This document shows, piece by piece, positions 27,501-36,453 of a stretch of DNA of 64,000 nucleotides; position 1 is the stretch's first letter, and each line of letters begins with the position of its first letter. Under the pieces are notes generated by a model. It worked only from the letters and a program-made list of their open reading frames with translations, did no database searches and was not told the DNA's origin. A program made the position numbers and the translations under genes. This DNA comes from Pontivivens insulae (GTDB taxonomy: Bacteria > Pseudomonadota > Alphaproteobacteria > Rhodobacterales > Rhodobacteraceae): the NCBI RefSeq assembly GCF_900302495.1, contig NZ_OMKW01000001.1:310001-374000 (forward strand), read 5' to 3'.

Positions 27501-28655
27501 TCAGACATCAGGGGAGCTGACGCTTTGCAGCAGGGCGCGTTGGTCGAGCGTAAAGTCAGAAGCGATCCACAGCTCCTCCAACCGCTTTAGTTCCTGCCCG
27601 AGCGCGCGACCTGGCTTAAAGGTCGGCATCAGATCCTGCGCGGTGATGGGGAACCGGGCCTGTGCGCCATAAGCCAGCGCGTCATTCAGGGACGCAGATG
27701 GTGGTATCCGCAAAATGGCCGCTTCTACGAGAGCAAGGTCCCGCGCAATGTCAGGCCCATAGCGGTACGCGCGTCTCTGTGTTGTTTCCGCGCTTGCGAG
27801 CGCTCTTTCAGCCGTCTCGAAATAGCGCTGATCCGCCTTCGACAGCCTCAAGCGATCGCGTTGGCCCCCAAGCGCGAGCAACCGGCGGCGCCAGTCCGGG
27901 GACACCCCAAACTCAGCGCGCTCAAGACCATCGAGCAGAGCGAGGCTCGCCTGCGGGATGACATGAGCCTGCACCCCTGCACCCTGCATTGCGCGCAATG
28001 TATTGAATGGTTTGGCCACGCTCAGAAGCTTGGTCAGTTCAGTTGTGATCCGTTCCGAGGACAGACCCTGCACCCCGTCCGCCAATGCCGCACAGGCTGA
28101 GAGCCCGACCGGGTCGGGCACACCTTCGCCAAACCGGGCGTGGAAACGGAAAAACCGCAAAATCCGCAGATAATCCTCACGAATGCGAGCCTCAGCCATT
28201 CCGATAAACCGGACTTTGCGCGCCTTTAGGTCGGGCAGGCCATTCACCGGATCGAGCAGCCGCCCGGATGCATCGACATAGAGCGCATTCATCGTGAAAT
28301 CGCGACGGGCTGCATCCTCCTCAACAGTCTTTGCGAACTCCACAGTGGCGCGACGTCCGTCCGTCGAGACATCCGTACGAAACGTCGTCACTTCGTGGGC
28401 CAAGCCTTCAACGAAGACGGTGACGGTTCCATGCTCTACCCCGGTTGGGTGTGGGGAGAACCCCAAGGCGTTGCTCAAGGCGATGACATCATCAGGATGG
28501 AGGGACGTCGCAATGTCCACATCATCGACCGGAAGGCTAAGCAGTGCATTGCGCACAGCGCCCCCAACAACATAAGCCTGCGCGCCATCGGCCGTGAGGG
28601 CAGACAGCAAGCTTTGTGTGCGAGCGTCACTCAGGAAAGCTGCATCAATCTGCAT
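27501..28655 (-). CDS. cca: tRNA nucleotidyltransferase (CCA-adding or poly(A) polymerase family)
   Basis: 384 residues. The nucleotidyltransferase core AYVVGGAVRNALLSLPVDDVDIAT has the GG and DVD catalytic motifs. RRDFTMNALYVD, DP.NG and EDYLRILRFFRFHARFG follow, as in class II CCA-adding enzymes. Class II CCA-adding and poly(A) polymerases are hard to separate by sequence; the tRNA-Tyr in this window already encodes CCA, so a repair role is likely. The ATG at 28655 overlaps the Nudix gene by 11 bases. Confidence 0.9.
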   Translation of the reverse strand: MQIDAAFLSDARTQSLLSALTADGAQAYVVGGAVRNALLSLPVDDVDIATSLHPDDVIALSNALGFSPHPTGVEHGTVTVFVEGLAHEVTTFRTDVSTDGRRATVEFAKTVEEDAARRDFTMNALYVDASGRLLDPVNGLPDLKARKVRFIGMAEARIREDYLRILRFFRFHARFGEGVPDPVGLSACAALADGVQGLSSERITTELTKLLSVAKPFNTLRAMQGAGVQAHVIPQASLALLDGLERAEFGVSPDWRRRLLALGGQRDRLRLSKADQRYFETAERALASAETTQRRAYRYGPDIARDLALVEAAILRIPPSASLNDALAYGAQARFPITAQDLMPTFKPGRALGQELKRLEELWIASDFTLDQRALLQSVSSPDV

Positions 28656-29271
28656 CAAGCAGCGCCCCAAGCATTGTCAGCATCCGCGCCGTGGCCCCCC
28701 AGATGTAATAAGGGCCATAGGGAATCGCATAGTATCGTCTTTCCACGCCCTGCCACCGCCGTCCGTGTATCTGCCGGTTGGCCGGATCGAGTAGAAAGTC
28801 GAGTGGCACTTCAAAAACCTCGGCCACTTCGGCCACCTCTGGCACTGGGGTGAATGGCTTCGTGATGTGCGCGACAAAGGGCTGCACGCGAAATCCTGTG
28901 ACCGTCTCATGTGGCGCAAAGCTGCCAAGCATGCGTGCACTCTCCGTTGGCAGACCAACCTCTTCCCGCGCTTCCCGAAGTGCTGCTGCCTCCGCGTCAC
29001 GATCGCCCGCATCAACCTTGCCGCCAGGAAAAGCGACCTGTCCAGGGTGGCTTTTCAGACGCGGTGATCTGCGGGTCAACATGACATTCAACCGACCGTC
29101 CCGCTCTACCAGCGGGCAGAGAACAGCGGCGTCGCGCAGCCGCCGGTCCGGTGAAAGCCGTGCTTTCACTTCGGCATTCAAATCAAAATCTGAAGAAGCC
29201 GCCAGCGGTGCGCCCGAAAGGCGATGTTCAACAAGTTGAATGATCTGTTGTGGTGTCTTGTCTTGAAGCAT
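28645..29271 (-). CDS. Nudix hydrolase, CoA pyrophosphatase type
   Basis: 208 residues. The Nudix box GGKVDAGDRDAEAAALREAREEVGL is split here as GGKVDAGDRD and AALREAREEVGL, matching GX5EX7REUXEEXGU with a shifted first Glu. Upstream LTRRSPRLKSHPGQVAFPGG is the pattern of the NudL/Nudt7 CoA branch. It would cut CoA or acyl-CoA into phosphopantetheine and 3',5'-ADP. ATG 29271 was chosen over an extended frame. It is coupled to cca. Confidence 0.87.
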   Translation of the reverse strand: MLQDKTPQQIIQLVEHRLSGAPLAASSDFDLNAEVKARLSPDRRLRDAAVLCPLVERDGRLNVMLTRRSPRLKSHPGQVAFPGGKVDAGDRDAEAAALREAREEVGLPTESARMLGSFAPHETVTGFRVQPFVAHITKPFTPVPEVAEVAEVFEVPLDFLLDPANRQIHGRRWQGVERRYYAIPYGPYYIWGATARMLTMLGALLDAD

Positions 29272-29317
29272 CCACGATAGATGGCCTACCGTCCTAGACC
29301 TGACAAGGGAGGGCGCA

Positions 29318-29863
29318 ATGCTCCGATACTTGATCCTCGGATTTGTCCTGATGGGGCTGGGCGGCCCATTGGTTGCGCAGACCAAGGGCGGACGGTCCGG
29401 TGTGCTGGCCGAACACGCATTGGCGCGGCAGGTGCTGGAAGCGTTGCAGGAGCGCTCGATTGCTGAAAGCCGGGAATATTGCGGCTATCTGGCCTATGAT
29501 CGACATGGGGAGCTGCGAGCGACACCCGCAGGGCCGGGGTCGCGTGCCGGATGCTCGATCAAAGCGGCACCCGGATCGTGGCGAGTGGTCGCCTCGTACC
29601 ACACCCATGGTGCGTGGACGCGTGAATATGACGATGAAGTCCCCTCCACAATCGACCTGGTCTCAGACGCGAATGCGGGCACGAATGGTTATATTTCCAC
29701 CCCCGGCGGGCGACTCTGGTTCCACAACCACCGTACTGGGATCGCGGGGCAATTGTGCGGTTTGGGCTGTCTCACGCAGGATCCAAACTTCACAACATCC
29801 GGCAGCGCACCAGTGCGCGACTTCTACACGTTAGATACCTTGAGAAACAGGTTCGGCGAATGA
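29318..29863 (+). CDS. exported JAMM-like (DUF4329-type) protein, copy 1
   Basis: 181 residues. A signal peptide (YLILGFVLMGLGGPLVA-Q) lacks a lipobox, so the product is probably soluble in the periplasm. The domain carries Glu53 in REYCGY, His95 and His97 in SYHTHG, and Ser110 and Asp113 in EVPSTID. This equals the E...HxH...SxxD zinc site of JAMM/MPN peptidases. Cysteines at EYCG, AGC and LCGLGC are shared with the next two genes. I recall the family as DUF4329, function unknown. The stop overlaps copy 2 by four bases. Confidence 0.82.
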   Translation: MLRYLILGFVLMGLGGPLVAQTKGGRSGVLAEHALARQVLEALQERSIAESREYCGYLAYDRHGELRATPAGPGSRAGCSIKAAPGSWRVVASYHTHGAWTREYDDEVPSTIDLVSDANAGTNGYISTPGGRLWFHNHRTGIAGQLCGLGCLTQDPNFTTSGSAPVRDFYTLDTLRNRFGE

Positions 29864-30510
29864 GAATCGTCGTCACCATCGCCCTGCTGACGGTGCTCGC
29901 AAGCTGCACCGAGCCCGTCGTGCGGGAGAACCCGACATTCGGAGAGCCGGACAAACCGATTCCGTCGCTGGCAGACATTCCACAGGGCGAGCCAGACAAA
30001 GTGTTGCCTGGCAGTGCAGTGATCGCAGCGCCAGCGCCTGCTCCAAGTACACCAGCGATCTCGGGCACCGATGTCGAGGCCGTTGCGACGCAGGCATTGC
30101 TTGCCGTTCAGCGTCAATCAATCACCGAGGCGCGTGAATATTGTGGCTACATTGTTCAGACAGCTTCCGGTCAGATACAGGCTACGCGCGCCAATCCCGG
30201 CACCCTCGCCCGCTGCTTCAATCCGTCTCCGACAGGCAATGTGACCGTTCTCGCATCCTACCACACTCATGGTCGCTTTGATGCGGGCTATGACAATGAG
30301 GTGCCGTCGCCGCAGGACATGATGGGTGATTTTCAGGATCGGATCGACGGCTATATCGCCACACCCGGTGGCCGGTTGTGGCATGTCGATTTCGAGACGC
30401 GCCGGGCTTATCAGCTGTGCCGCAGCTGTATGCCCTCGGATCCGAATGCCCGCGAGACCGGACCACCCGTTCTGCAAAGCTACACCCTGCCACAGCTACA
30501 GGCCCGCTGA
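29860..30510 (+). CDS. JAMM-like (DUF4329-type) lipoprotein, copy 2
   Basis: 216 residues. The lipobox LASC places the lipidated cysteine at 16. A Pro- and Ala-rich linker (about 45-70) tethers the domain. Site residues are Glu93, His135, His137, Ser150 and Asp153; the Glu-to-His spacing (42) is identical in all three copies. Cysteines 95, 119, 187 and 190 match the siblings and could form disulfides. The ATGA overlap with copy 1 shows they are one operon. I infer a periplasmic peptidase or amidase, unproven. Confidence 0.82.
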   Translation: MRIVVTIALLTVLASCTEPVVRENPTFGEPDKPIPSLADIPQGEPDKVLPGSAVIAAPAPAPSTPAISGTDVEAVATQALLAVQRQSITEAREYCGYIVQTASGQIQATRANPGTLARCFNPSPTGNVTVLASYHTHGRFDAGYDNEVPSPQDMMGDFQDRIDGYIATPGGRLWHVDFETRRAYQLCRSCMPSDPNARETGPPVLQSYTLPQLQAR

Positions 30511-30527
30511 CACCGGAAGGAATGCAA

Positions 30528-31109
30528 ATGCTGAGATATGCTCTTGTCACGACGCTCGTCGCCCTCACGGGCTGTGCCGCGCCACAGCAGTCCGCCGCTC
30601 CGCAACCGACCGTGCCCGCAGCAACATTTCAGTCCACGGAGGATGCACGGGTTCAACAAGTTGCGCGGGACATCCTGTCCTCAGTCCAGACCCGTTCGAT
30701 CCGCATCTCGCGTGAGATTTGCGGCTATGTCGGGCGAACACCAACCGGGCAAATCGTGGCGAGCACACCAACAGTGGGTGAGCCATCATCCTGCTTTGCT
30801 GATGAGCCACCGCTCGATTGGGAATTGCTTGCCTCATATCACACCCACGGAAGCTATGACTGGGATTACGATTCCGAGGTGCCGTCCATCGATGACATGA
30901 TCGGTGATCTGGAAGAGGGTGTAGATGCATATATTGCAACACCCGGTGGGCGCTTCTGGCACATCGATCTGGAAACAGAGCGCGCCTATGTCGTGTGCGG
31001 GATCGGCTGTTTGCCAGCCGACCCCAATTTCATTGACGATGACACGCTCGATCCAGTACCGGCGAGCCTGACCCTGCCGGATCTTTACGCCCGCTTTGAC
31101 GAAGGCTGA
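30528..31109 (+). CDS. JAMM-like (DUF4329-type) lipoprotein, copy 3
   Basis: 193 residues from ATG 30528, seven bases after GGAAGG; an ATG at 30522 is too close to that site. Lipobox LTGC gives a lipidated Cys16. Site residues are Glu63, His105, His107, Ser120 and Asp123. Conserved cysteines are 65, 89, 157 and 161. The segment DAYIATPGGRFWHIDLET closely matches copy 2 (DGYIATPGGRLWHVDFET). The final 25 bases overlap the convergent hslO gene. Confidence 0.82.
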   Translation: MLRYALVTTLVALTGCAAPQQSAAPQPTVPAATFQSTEDARVQQVARDILSSVQTRSIRISREICGYVGRTPTGQIVASTPTVGEPSSCFADEPPLDWELLASYHTHGSYDWDYDSEVPSIDDMIGDLEEGVDAYIATPGGRFWHIDLETERAYVVCGIGCLPADPNFIDDDTLDPVPASLTLPDLYARFDEG

Positions 31110-32122
31110 ACCTTGGCCTGAGCAACCGCTTTCGCCGTAAGCTCCGGATCTGCTTCGAAGCCCAGCGCGGCCGGATCCAGTTCGTAATGCGCGCCGCAAA
31201 ACTGGCAGTCAGCCGTGACCATGCCGCTCTCGTCTGTCATCTGCTCCACATCCTTGCTGGAGTAGATCGACATCGTCTGGACGACTTTTTCCGGCCCGCA
31301 CGTGCAGCCGAAGCGGATCGCCTGAGCATCGAACACCCGCGGGCTTTCCTCATGAAACAGACGGATCAGCAGCCGTTCCGGCGTGATGCGCGGCCCGACA
31401 AGCTCTGTCAGTTCAACCGTTTCCGCCAGCGTCGTCACGCGGTTCCAGTCTTCCGCATCATCACGATTGATCAGGTCACCAGCTTGCAGCAGCCCGCCTT
31501 CGCCTGATCCTTCGTCAGTCTGCACATGACTGCCAGCTGGCGGCATGTGCTGCAGCATGATGCCACCAGCACGCCACGCGAGGCCGTCATCTCCGGCTTC
31601 CTGCACGCCCGCGATAACGAAGCGGGTTGGAAGTTGCTCTGACTGCGCAAAATAAGTCTCAGCACATGCGGCCAGCGACCCACCCGCAAGCGGTGTGATA
31701 CCCTGGTAAGGCTGCATGCCCTGACCCTGATCGATGATGATGGCAAACATGCCCTTCCCGATCTGGGCAAAGCCGTCTGCCTGTTCATCAAGTGTATCAG
31801 CGTCATAACTGGCATAGGCCCTGATCTGTGCAGGCTGGCCATCCTTGCCCGGCGCAAAATAGTCAGTCGCGATCAGACGCAGTGGTCCATCCCCACGGAT
31901 TTGCAGAGATAGCTTCCAGCGCAGCTTAAGCGTCTGACCAATCATCGCGGTAAGCATCACAGCTTGCGCAACCTGATCGGACACGACAGTCGGATAGTCG
32001 TGCTGGGTCAGAATCTCATCGAGCGTATTGTCCAGGCGCGCGACCCGGCCCCGCACATCGGATGCATCCAGCTGGAAGGGCAGGATGGAATCGTCCCATA
32101 CGATCTGTTCTGCACTGGTCAT
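31085..32122 (-). CDS. hslO: Hsp33 redox-regulated chaperone
   Basis: 345 residues. The C-terminal zinc switch CTCGPEK...CQFC provides the CxC and CxxC cysteines. The N-terminal domain includes IGQTLKLRWKLSLQIRGDGPL and GITPLAGGSLA. Hsp33 becomes an unfolded-protein holdase when oxidised. A GGAGGG site precedes ATG 32122. An ORF upstream of that ATG has no coding features. It overlaps copy 3 of the JAMM-like genes tail to tail. Confidence 0.94.
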   Translation of the reverse strand: MTSAEQIVWDDSILPFQLDASDVRGRVARLDNTLDEILTQHDYPTVVSDQVAQAVMLTAMIGQTLKLRWKLSLQIRGDGPLRLIATDYFAPGKDGQPAQIRAYASYDADTLDEQADGFAQIGKGMFAIIIDQGQGMQPYQGITPLAGGSLAACAETYFAQSEQLPTRFVIAGVQEAGDDGLAWRAGGIMLQHMPPAGSHVQTDEGSGEGGLLQAGDLINRDDAEDWNRVTTLAETVELTELVGPRITPERLLIRLFHEESPRVFDAQAIRFGCTCGPEKVVQTMSIYSSKDVEQMTDESGMVTADCQFCGAHYELDPAALGFEADPELTAKAVAQAKVQPSSKRA

Positions 32123-32202
32123 GGCAAAGCCCTCCGTTAAAGTGAAGCACGCCAAATAGTGTGCCGTTGGCGCACATGTAACCCCTGTCAGGAATACCCG
32201 CC

Positions 32203-32640
32203 ATGCGTCGTTTCGGTGAAAGATACGTTCCGGGCAAGCCCTATCGCGATCGACGCGGGGCATATGCCCTGATTCACGACGGTCCATGGCTGCTTCTGGC
32301 CGAGACCGAGTCGGCTCGCGAAACGATTCTGCTGCCCGGTGGCGGGATCGACCCCGGTGAGAGCCCGCTGCAAGCTCTTCATCGTGAGGTGATGGAGGAA
32401 ACCGGCTGGCGCATCGGCGCACCACGCCGTTTCGGCATGTTCCAACGATATGTCTACATGCCCGACTACGGCTATTGGGCCCGCAAGGTCTGCACGATCT
32501 ATACCGCGCGCCCTATTCAACAACTGGATGATCCAATCGAGCCGGACCATACACCGGTTTGGATGCATGCGAAGGACGCTGTCCGTTCGCTCAGCGTTTC
32601 GGCGGAGCGACATTTCGTGGAACGCTGGTTTAACTCTTGA
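32203..32640 (+). CDS. Nudix hydrolase
   Basis: 145 residues. The Nudix box runs GGGIDPGESPLQALHREVMEETGW, fitting GX5EX7REUXEEXG. The N-terminus RRGAYALIHDGPWLLLAE is usual for the fold. Substrate class (nucleotide, sugar-nucleotide or other diphosphate) cannot be decided. It is divergent from hslO, and its 3' end overlaps the ABC-2 permease gene by 11 bases. Confidence 0.87.
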   Translation: MRRFGERYVPGKPYRDRRGAYALIHDGPWLLLAETESARETILLPGGGIDPGESPLQALHREVMEETGWRIGAPRRFGMFQRYVYMPDYGYWARKVCTIYTARPIQQLDDPIEPDHTPVWMHAKDAVRSLSVSAERHFVERWFNS

Positions 32641-33439
32641 GCCGGTAGCCCGTTCGGAAGAACCACCATGCCGCGGTGGCGAGTGCCGCATTCATCGCGA
32701 TCAAAACACTAAGCCCCAGCCAAGGGGAGCTGTCAGACACGCCCAGCACGCCATAGCGGAACCCATCGATGATGTAGAACACCGGATTTGCATGACTGAT
32801 CTGCTGCATCAGCGGTGGAAGACTTTCGAGGGAATAGAATGTCCCGGAAAGAAAGCTGAGCGGTGTCACGACGAAGTTGGTGATCGCGGCCATCTGATCA
32901 AACTTGTCAGCGTAAAGGCCCGCGATGATCCCCACGAGTGACATCATCATCGCGCCCAGAAACACAAAGACGAAGGCCCACAGAACGTTGTCCAACCCCG
33001 CACCACCCAGTGGAAGGGCGAGGAGCGAGACAAAAACGGCCACCAGCATCCCGCGCACCATGCCGCCTGCCGCGAACCCAACCACCAGCTCTGACGCGGA
33101 AAGCGGCGGCATCAGCGTGTCGACGATATTCCCCTGAACCTTCGAAATCACGATTGAGGATGAGGTGTTTGCGAAGGCGTTCTGAATGACCGTCATCATG
33201 ACGATACCCGGCGCGAGAAAGGCCGCAAATTCAAGGCCCATAACCTCACCCCTGCGATCACCGAGTGCGAGGGTGAAGATCAGCATGAAGAGAAGCGCTG
33301 TCGCCATCGGCGCGAGCAATGTCTGCGTCCAGACCGAGGTGAAGCGGCGAATCTCCCGCATCGCCAACGTTTGGGTTCCCAGCACATTCCAGCGGCCGAA
33401 CCGCCGTTCTCCCATCGGTCGAAGCGTTGAATCGGACAT
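32630..33439 (-). CDS. ABC-2 type transporter permease
   Basis: 269 residues, six membrane helices. The architecture matches the NodJ/Wzm-like ABC-2 permeases: VWTQTLLAPMATALLFMLIF, FLAPGIVMMTVIQNAF, and a re-entrant segment PLSFLSGTFYSLESLPP. GGAAGGAA before ATG 33439 supports the start. No ATPase gene adjoins, so its partner must lie elsewhere. The substrate is unknown. Confidence 0.86.
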   Translation of the reverse strand: MSDSTLRPMGERRFGRWNVLGTQTLAMREIRRFTSVWTQTLLAPMATALLFMLIFTLALGDRRGEVMGLEFAAFLAPGIVMMTVIQNAFANTSSSIVISKVQGNIVDTLMPPLSASELVVGFAAGGMVRGMLVAVFVSLLALPLGGAGLDNVLWAFVFVFLGAMMMSLVGIIAGLYADKFDQMAAITNFVVTPLSFLSGTFYSLESLPPLMQQISHANPVFYIIDGFRYGVLGVSDSSPWLGLSVLIAMNAALATAAWWFFRTGYRLKS

Positions 33440-33571
33440 GAGGTTCCTTCCAGGGCAGGCGGCCGCACTTGTAACCCATGCCCGAGACGACATAATATAG
33501 GGCAAAGAGTGGATATGTGACGTTGCAGCGGTCTATTTGGGCCGCTGATCTGTTTTTGGAAGGGGTGGGCC

Positions 33572-34180
33572 ATGGCCTGGACCGATGAACGTGTAGAGAT
33601 TCTCAAAAAAATGTGGGGCGAAGGCAAGTCAGCCTCTGTCATCGCGAAGGAATTGGGCGGCGTGACGCGCAATGCCGTCATTGGAAAGGTTCACCGTCTG
33701 GGCCTTTCGAATCGCACCACCACTGCCCCTGCAAGCAAGACGGCAGAACCTGCGCCTAAGCCGGAACCCGTGAAAGCAGCGGAACCGGCGGCGAAGAAGC
33801 CTGATCCGGCACCCAAGCCCGAGCCGAAACCCGCGCCAGCGCAAAAACCGCTGACGACCGAAAAACCAGCCAATATCCCAATTCCGCCCCGCAAGCCGAT
33901 TATTACGGCGGGCCAGCCGCTTCCCCCGCAGCCCTCCGCGAACGAGATCAGTGCAGAAGCACTTGCCAATCTTGCCGAGGTCGAAAAGAAGGCGCGCAAG
34001 CTGAACCTGATGCAACTGACCGAACGGACCTGCAAATGGCCAATTGGCGATCCAGCGACCGATGAATTCTGGTTCTGCGGCCTCAGCTGTCAGCCCGGGA
34101 AGCCTTATTGTGAGGCACATACGGCTGTTGCATTCCAGCCGATGTCTTCCCGTCGGGACCGCCGGTCGTCTTCCCGCTAA
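33572..34180 (+). CDS. gcrA: GcrA cell cycle regulator
   Basis: 202 residues. The N-terminal DNA-binding domain begins AWTDERVEILKKMWGEGKSA and continues VTRNAVIGKVHRLGLS. A long Pro/Ala/Lys/Glu linker (about 50-120) is followed by the sigma70-contacting C-terminus with CKWPIGDP and FCG..C..GKPYC..H. GcrA recruits sigma70 to promoters carrying GANTC sites methylated by CcrM. The stop and the next ATG share a base. Confidence 0.93.
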   Translation: MAWTDERVEILKKMWGEGKSASVIAKELGGVTRNAVIGKVHRLGLSNRTTTAPASKTAEPAPKPEPVKAAEPAAKKPDPAPKPEPKPAPAQKPLTTEKPANIPIPPRKPIITAGQPLPPQPSANEISAEALANLAEVEKKARKLNLMQLTERTCKWPIGDPATDEFWFCGLSCQPGKPYCEAHTAVAFQPMSSRRDRRSSSR

Positions 34181-34554
34181 TGCGCGTCGGGACGCCCGTT
34201 CCGATCTTTCGCAGCTTTGACGAGAGCAAAGCGCGGGAATTCTGGATCGACTTTCTGGGCTTCGAGGTGCAGTGGCAACATCGCTTCGAGGCTGACGCAC
34301 CTTTGTATATGGAGCTGCGTCGCCGGGATTGCGTCCTGCACATCAGTGAACATCACGGTGACGCCACACCCGGTGGCCGCGTACGCGTGGAGGTCGAGGA
34401 TATTGAAGCGCTCCACGCGGAGTTAACTGCGAAGAACTACCGAAACGCCCGGCCTGGCATCAATGACACCTCCTATGGCGCGCGGGAAGTTTCAGTCACC
34501 GATCCTTTTGGAAATGGCATTGTTTTCTGGGCCCCGTTGTCCGATCAAAGCTGA
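34180..34554 (+). CDS. glyoxalase/bleomycin-resistance family protein
   Basis: 124 residues. VPIFRSFDESKAREFWIDFLGFEV and the end DPFGNGIVFWAP are typical of the bleomycin-resistance branch of the VOC fold. Members often bind a hydrophobic drug or metabolite and need not be enzymes. It starts within the gcrA stop (TAATG). Its 3' end overlaps by ten bases the full-length reading of the convergent TRAP gene. Confidence 0.85.
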   Translation: MRVGTPVPIFRSFDESKAREFWIDFLGFEVQWQHRFEADAPLYMELRRRDCVLHISEHHGDATPGGRVRVEVEDIEALHAELTAKNYRNARPGINDTSYGAREVSVTDPFGNGIVFWAPLSDQS

Positions 34555-35576
34555 GACTGACCGGTCCGCGCCCGCAATACGTTGAGAATGGCCCGTCCGT
34601 CATAGCCTTGGGCACTGACCTCATCGGCCCATGCGAGTTCGGAACGACGTGAAATCTCTGCAATGTCGGCGGTCAGTTCATCACTTGCTCACTCGATGGT
34701 CATTCCCAGCTGGATACAGCCCAGCGTTGCTCGATGATCGGCATCATCGAATGCCTTTCCGGCCAAAGGTCCGACAACCTCTCGCGAAATCTCTGACACG
34801 GCGCGCTGATCGCGGTCACTCAATTCAGCGAACCTTTCCTTGTTCATCGCAATAAACCAGGTGGAATTGAAAAGCCCACCCGGGAAAGTGGTCGCATGGA
34901 AATCCCGGTCAGCGAAGCCAAAGCCGGGGACAGAGTGCATGGCAAATGTTGCACCGTGCAATTCATCGCGCGCGAATGCACAGGTAATGTCGCGCGGCGG
35001 AAGATGCCGGATTTCGGTGCCAAGCTCAGCCAGTAGGCTGTCCACATGGCCACCGGGCGAGGTGATCGTGAGCCCTTCCAAATCCGAGCGTTGACGCAGA
35101 ACGCGGTTCTTCAGGAACAGGGCACCGGGACCGTGGGTGAAGAGGCCAAGCAATTCGACCTCGGCATGTTCTTCGACTGCGTTCAATTCGTTGCGGTAGA
35201 TGTCATCAAAGACGATGGAAGTACCGTAGCTGTCGCCAAGAAATGGCAATTGGCCGATGCGTGCGCGGGTAAAGCGATCCATGCCGGAAAAGCCGTGCTG
35301 GGAGAAGCTTACGTCGAAATGACCAGATCGTATTTTGTCGTATTGCGGTCCGGGATCACGCTCGGGATCATCTTCGAGCACCATCTGAACACGCCCATTC
35401 GTGACGTCAGCGACAATCTCGAAATAAGGCTCCAGAATGTCGCGAACCACGACATGGTTGCCCGGCGTCCAGCAACCGCACCGCAAAACCTGCTCACTGG
35501 CAGTGACAAGTGAAGGCGCCGCCAGCATCGCACCTGCAGCAGTACTTCCAGCCAAAAATGCACGACGTCCCAGCAT
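34545..35576 (-). pseudogene. TRAP transporter DctP-like binding protein, interrupted by TGA
   Basis: The first 295 codons give a signal peptide (RRAFLAGSTAAGAMLAAP) and a DctP-type solute-binding fold, ending at TGA 34689-34691. In the same frame the sequence goes on for 47 more codons (ASDELTADIAEISRR...WADEVSAQGYDGRAIL) to a TGA at 34545-34547. That extension is the usual C-terminal helix of DctP proteins, so the internal stop looks like a single-base lesion, for instance CGA to TGA. No dctQ or dctM genes adjoin. Start ATG 35576 has GGGAG upstream. Confidence 0.78.
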
Positions 35577-35727
35577 GATCGTTACTCCCATGTGATGGGA
35601 AGGAACGTGTCATTGAGATGGCTCTTTCTCAAAACACGTCCGATCACAGCAGCGAGACTGTCGGTGATGTCCGCCAGAGCTGTCGAGATGGAAGGCTGCG
35701 CTGAGCCCTCAAATCGTGTTTTTGGAT

Positions 35728-36441
35728 TTAGCTTGCGCGGGCTGCGGACGCGCCGGAATAGGTTTCATCAAGCGCATATCCGGCAGAACGAACCGTGCGC
35801 ACAGGATCGACCTCACCCCGCCGGTTCAGCGCTTTGCGCAGCCGCCCCACATGCACGTCAACTGTACGGATCTCGACATAGACGTCATGTCCCCAAACAC
35901 GGTCGAGAAGCTGTTCCCGGCTGAAAACCCTTCCGGGACGCTGCATCAATACGTCGAGCAATCGAAACTCGGTCGGGCCGAGGTGCACATCCCTGCTTCC
36001 CCGCTTCACCCGGCACGTTTCGCGATCAAGCTTGATGTCCGCAAATTCCGCCACATCACCGGCGACGGTCGGCTGCGTCCTACGCAAGACGGCGCGCATC
36101 CGGGCCACAAGCTCGGACATCGAAAAAGGCTTGGTCAGATAGTCATCCGCCCCAATCTCGAGCCCGCGCACCCGATCTTCCTCCTCACCACGTGCAGTAA
36201 GCATGATGATAGGGATCGCTTTTGTCTGCGGACGGGCGCGCAGTTGCCGGGCAATCTCAACGCCAGAGACATTGGGCAGCATCCAATCGAGCAGGATGAT
36301 GTCGGGCGTCTCTTCCTCGACCGTGACAAGGGCATCATCACCATCGTCAACCAATGTGACGGTGAAGCCTTCCTTCTTGAGATTGTAGCTCAGCAGTTCG
36401 CTGATCGCTTCCTCATCCTCGACGACAAGAACGCGGGCCAT
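35728..36441 (-). CDS. phoB: phosphate regulon response regulator PhoB
   Basis: 237 residues. Receiver domain with phosphoacceptor Asp52 in ILLDWMLPN and Lys in LTKPF, then an OmpR-type winged helix (LGPTEFRLLDVLMQRPGRVFSR, VDVHVGRLRKAL). PhoB-P binds Pho boxes and activates phosphate genes. It is the last gene of the phoR-pst-phoU-phoB series, 12 bp after phoU. About 150 bp of non-coding DNA separates it from the TRAP gene. Confidence 0.95.
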   Translation of the reverse strand: MARVLVVEDEEAISELLSYNLKKEGFTVTLVDDGDDALVTVEEETPDIILLDWMLPNVSGVEIARQLRARPQTKAIPIIMLTARGEEEDRVRGLEIGADDYLTKPFSMSELVARMRAVLRRTQPTVAGDVAEFADIKLDRETCRVKRGSRDVHLGPTEFRLLDVLMQRPGRVFSREQLLDRVWGHDVYVEIRTVDVHVGRLRKALNRRGEVDPVRTVRSAGYALDETYSGASAARAS

Positions 36442-36453
36442 GGTGGTATCCTC

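Noticed and set aside
34689-34691. TGA as a selenocysteine codon
   Set aside because: DctP proteins have no conserved Cys or Sec there, and no selenocysteine hairpin is apparent downstream.
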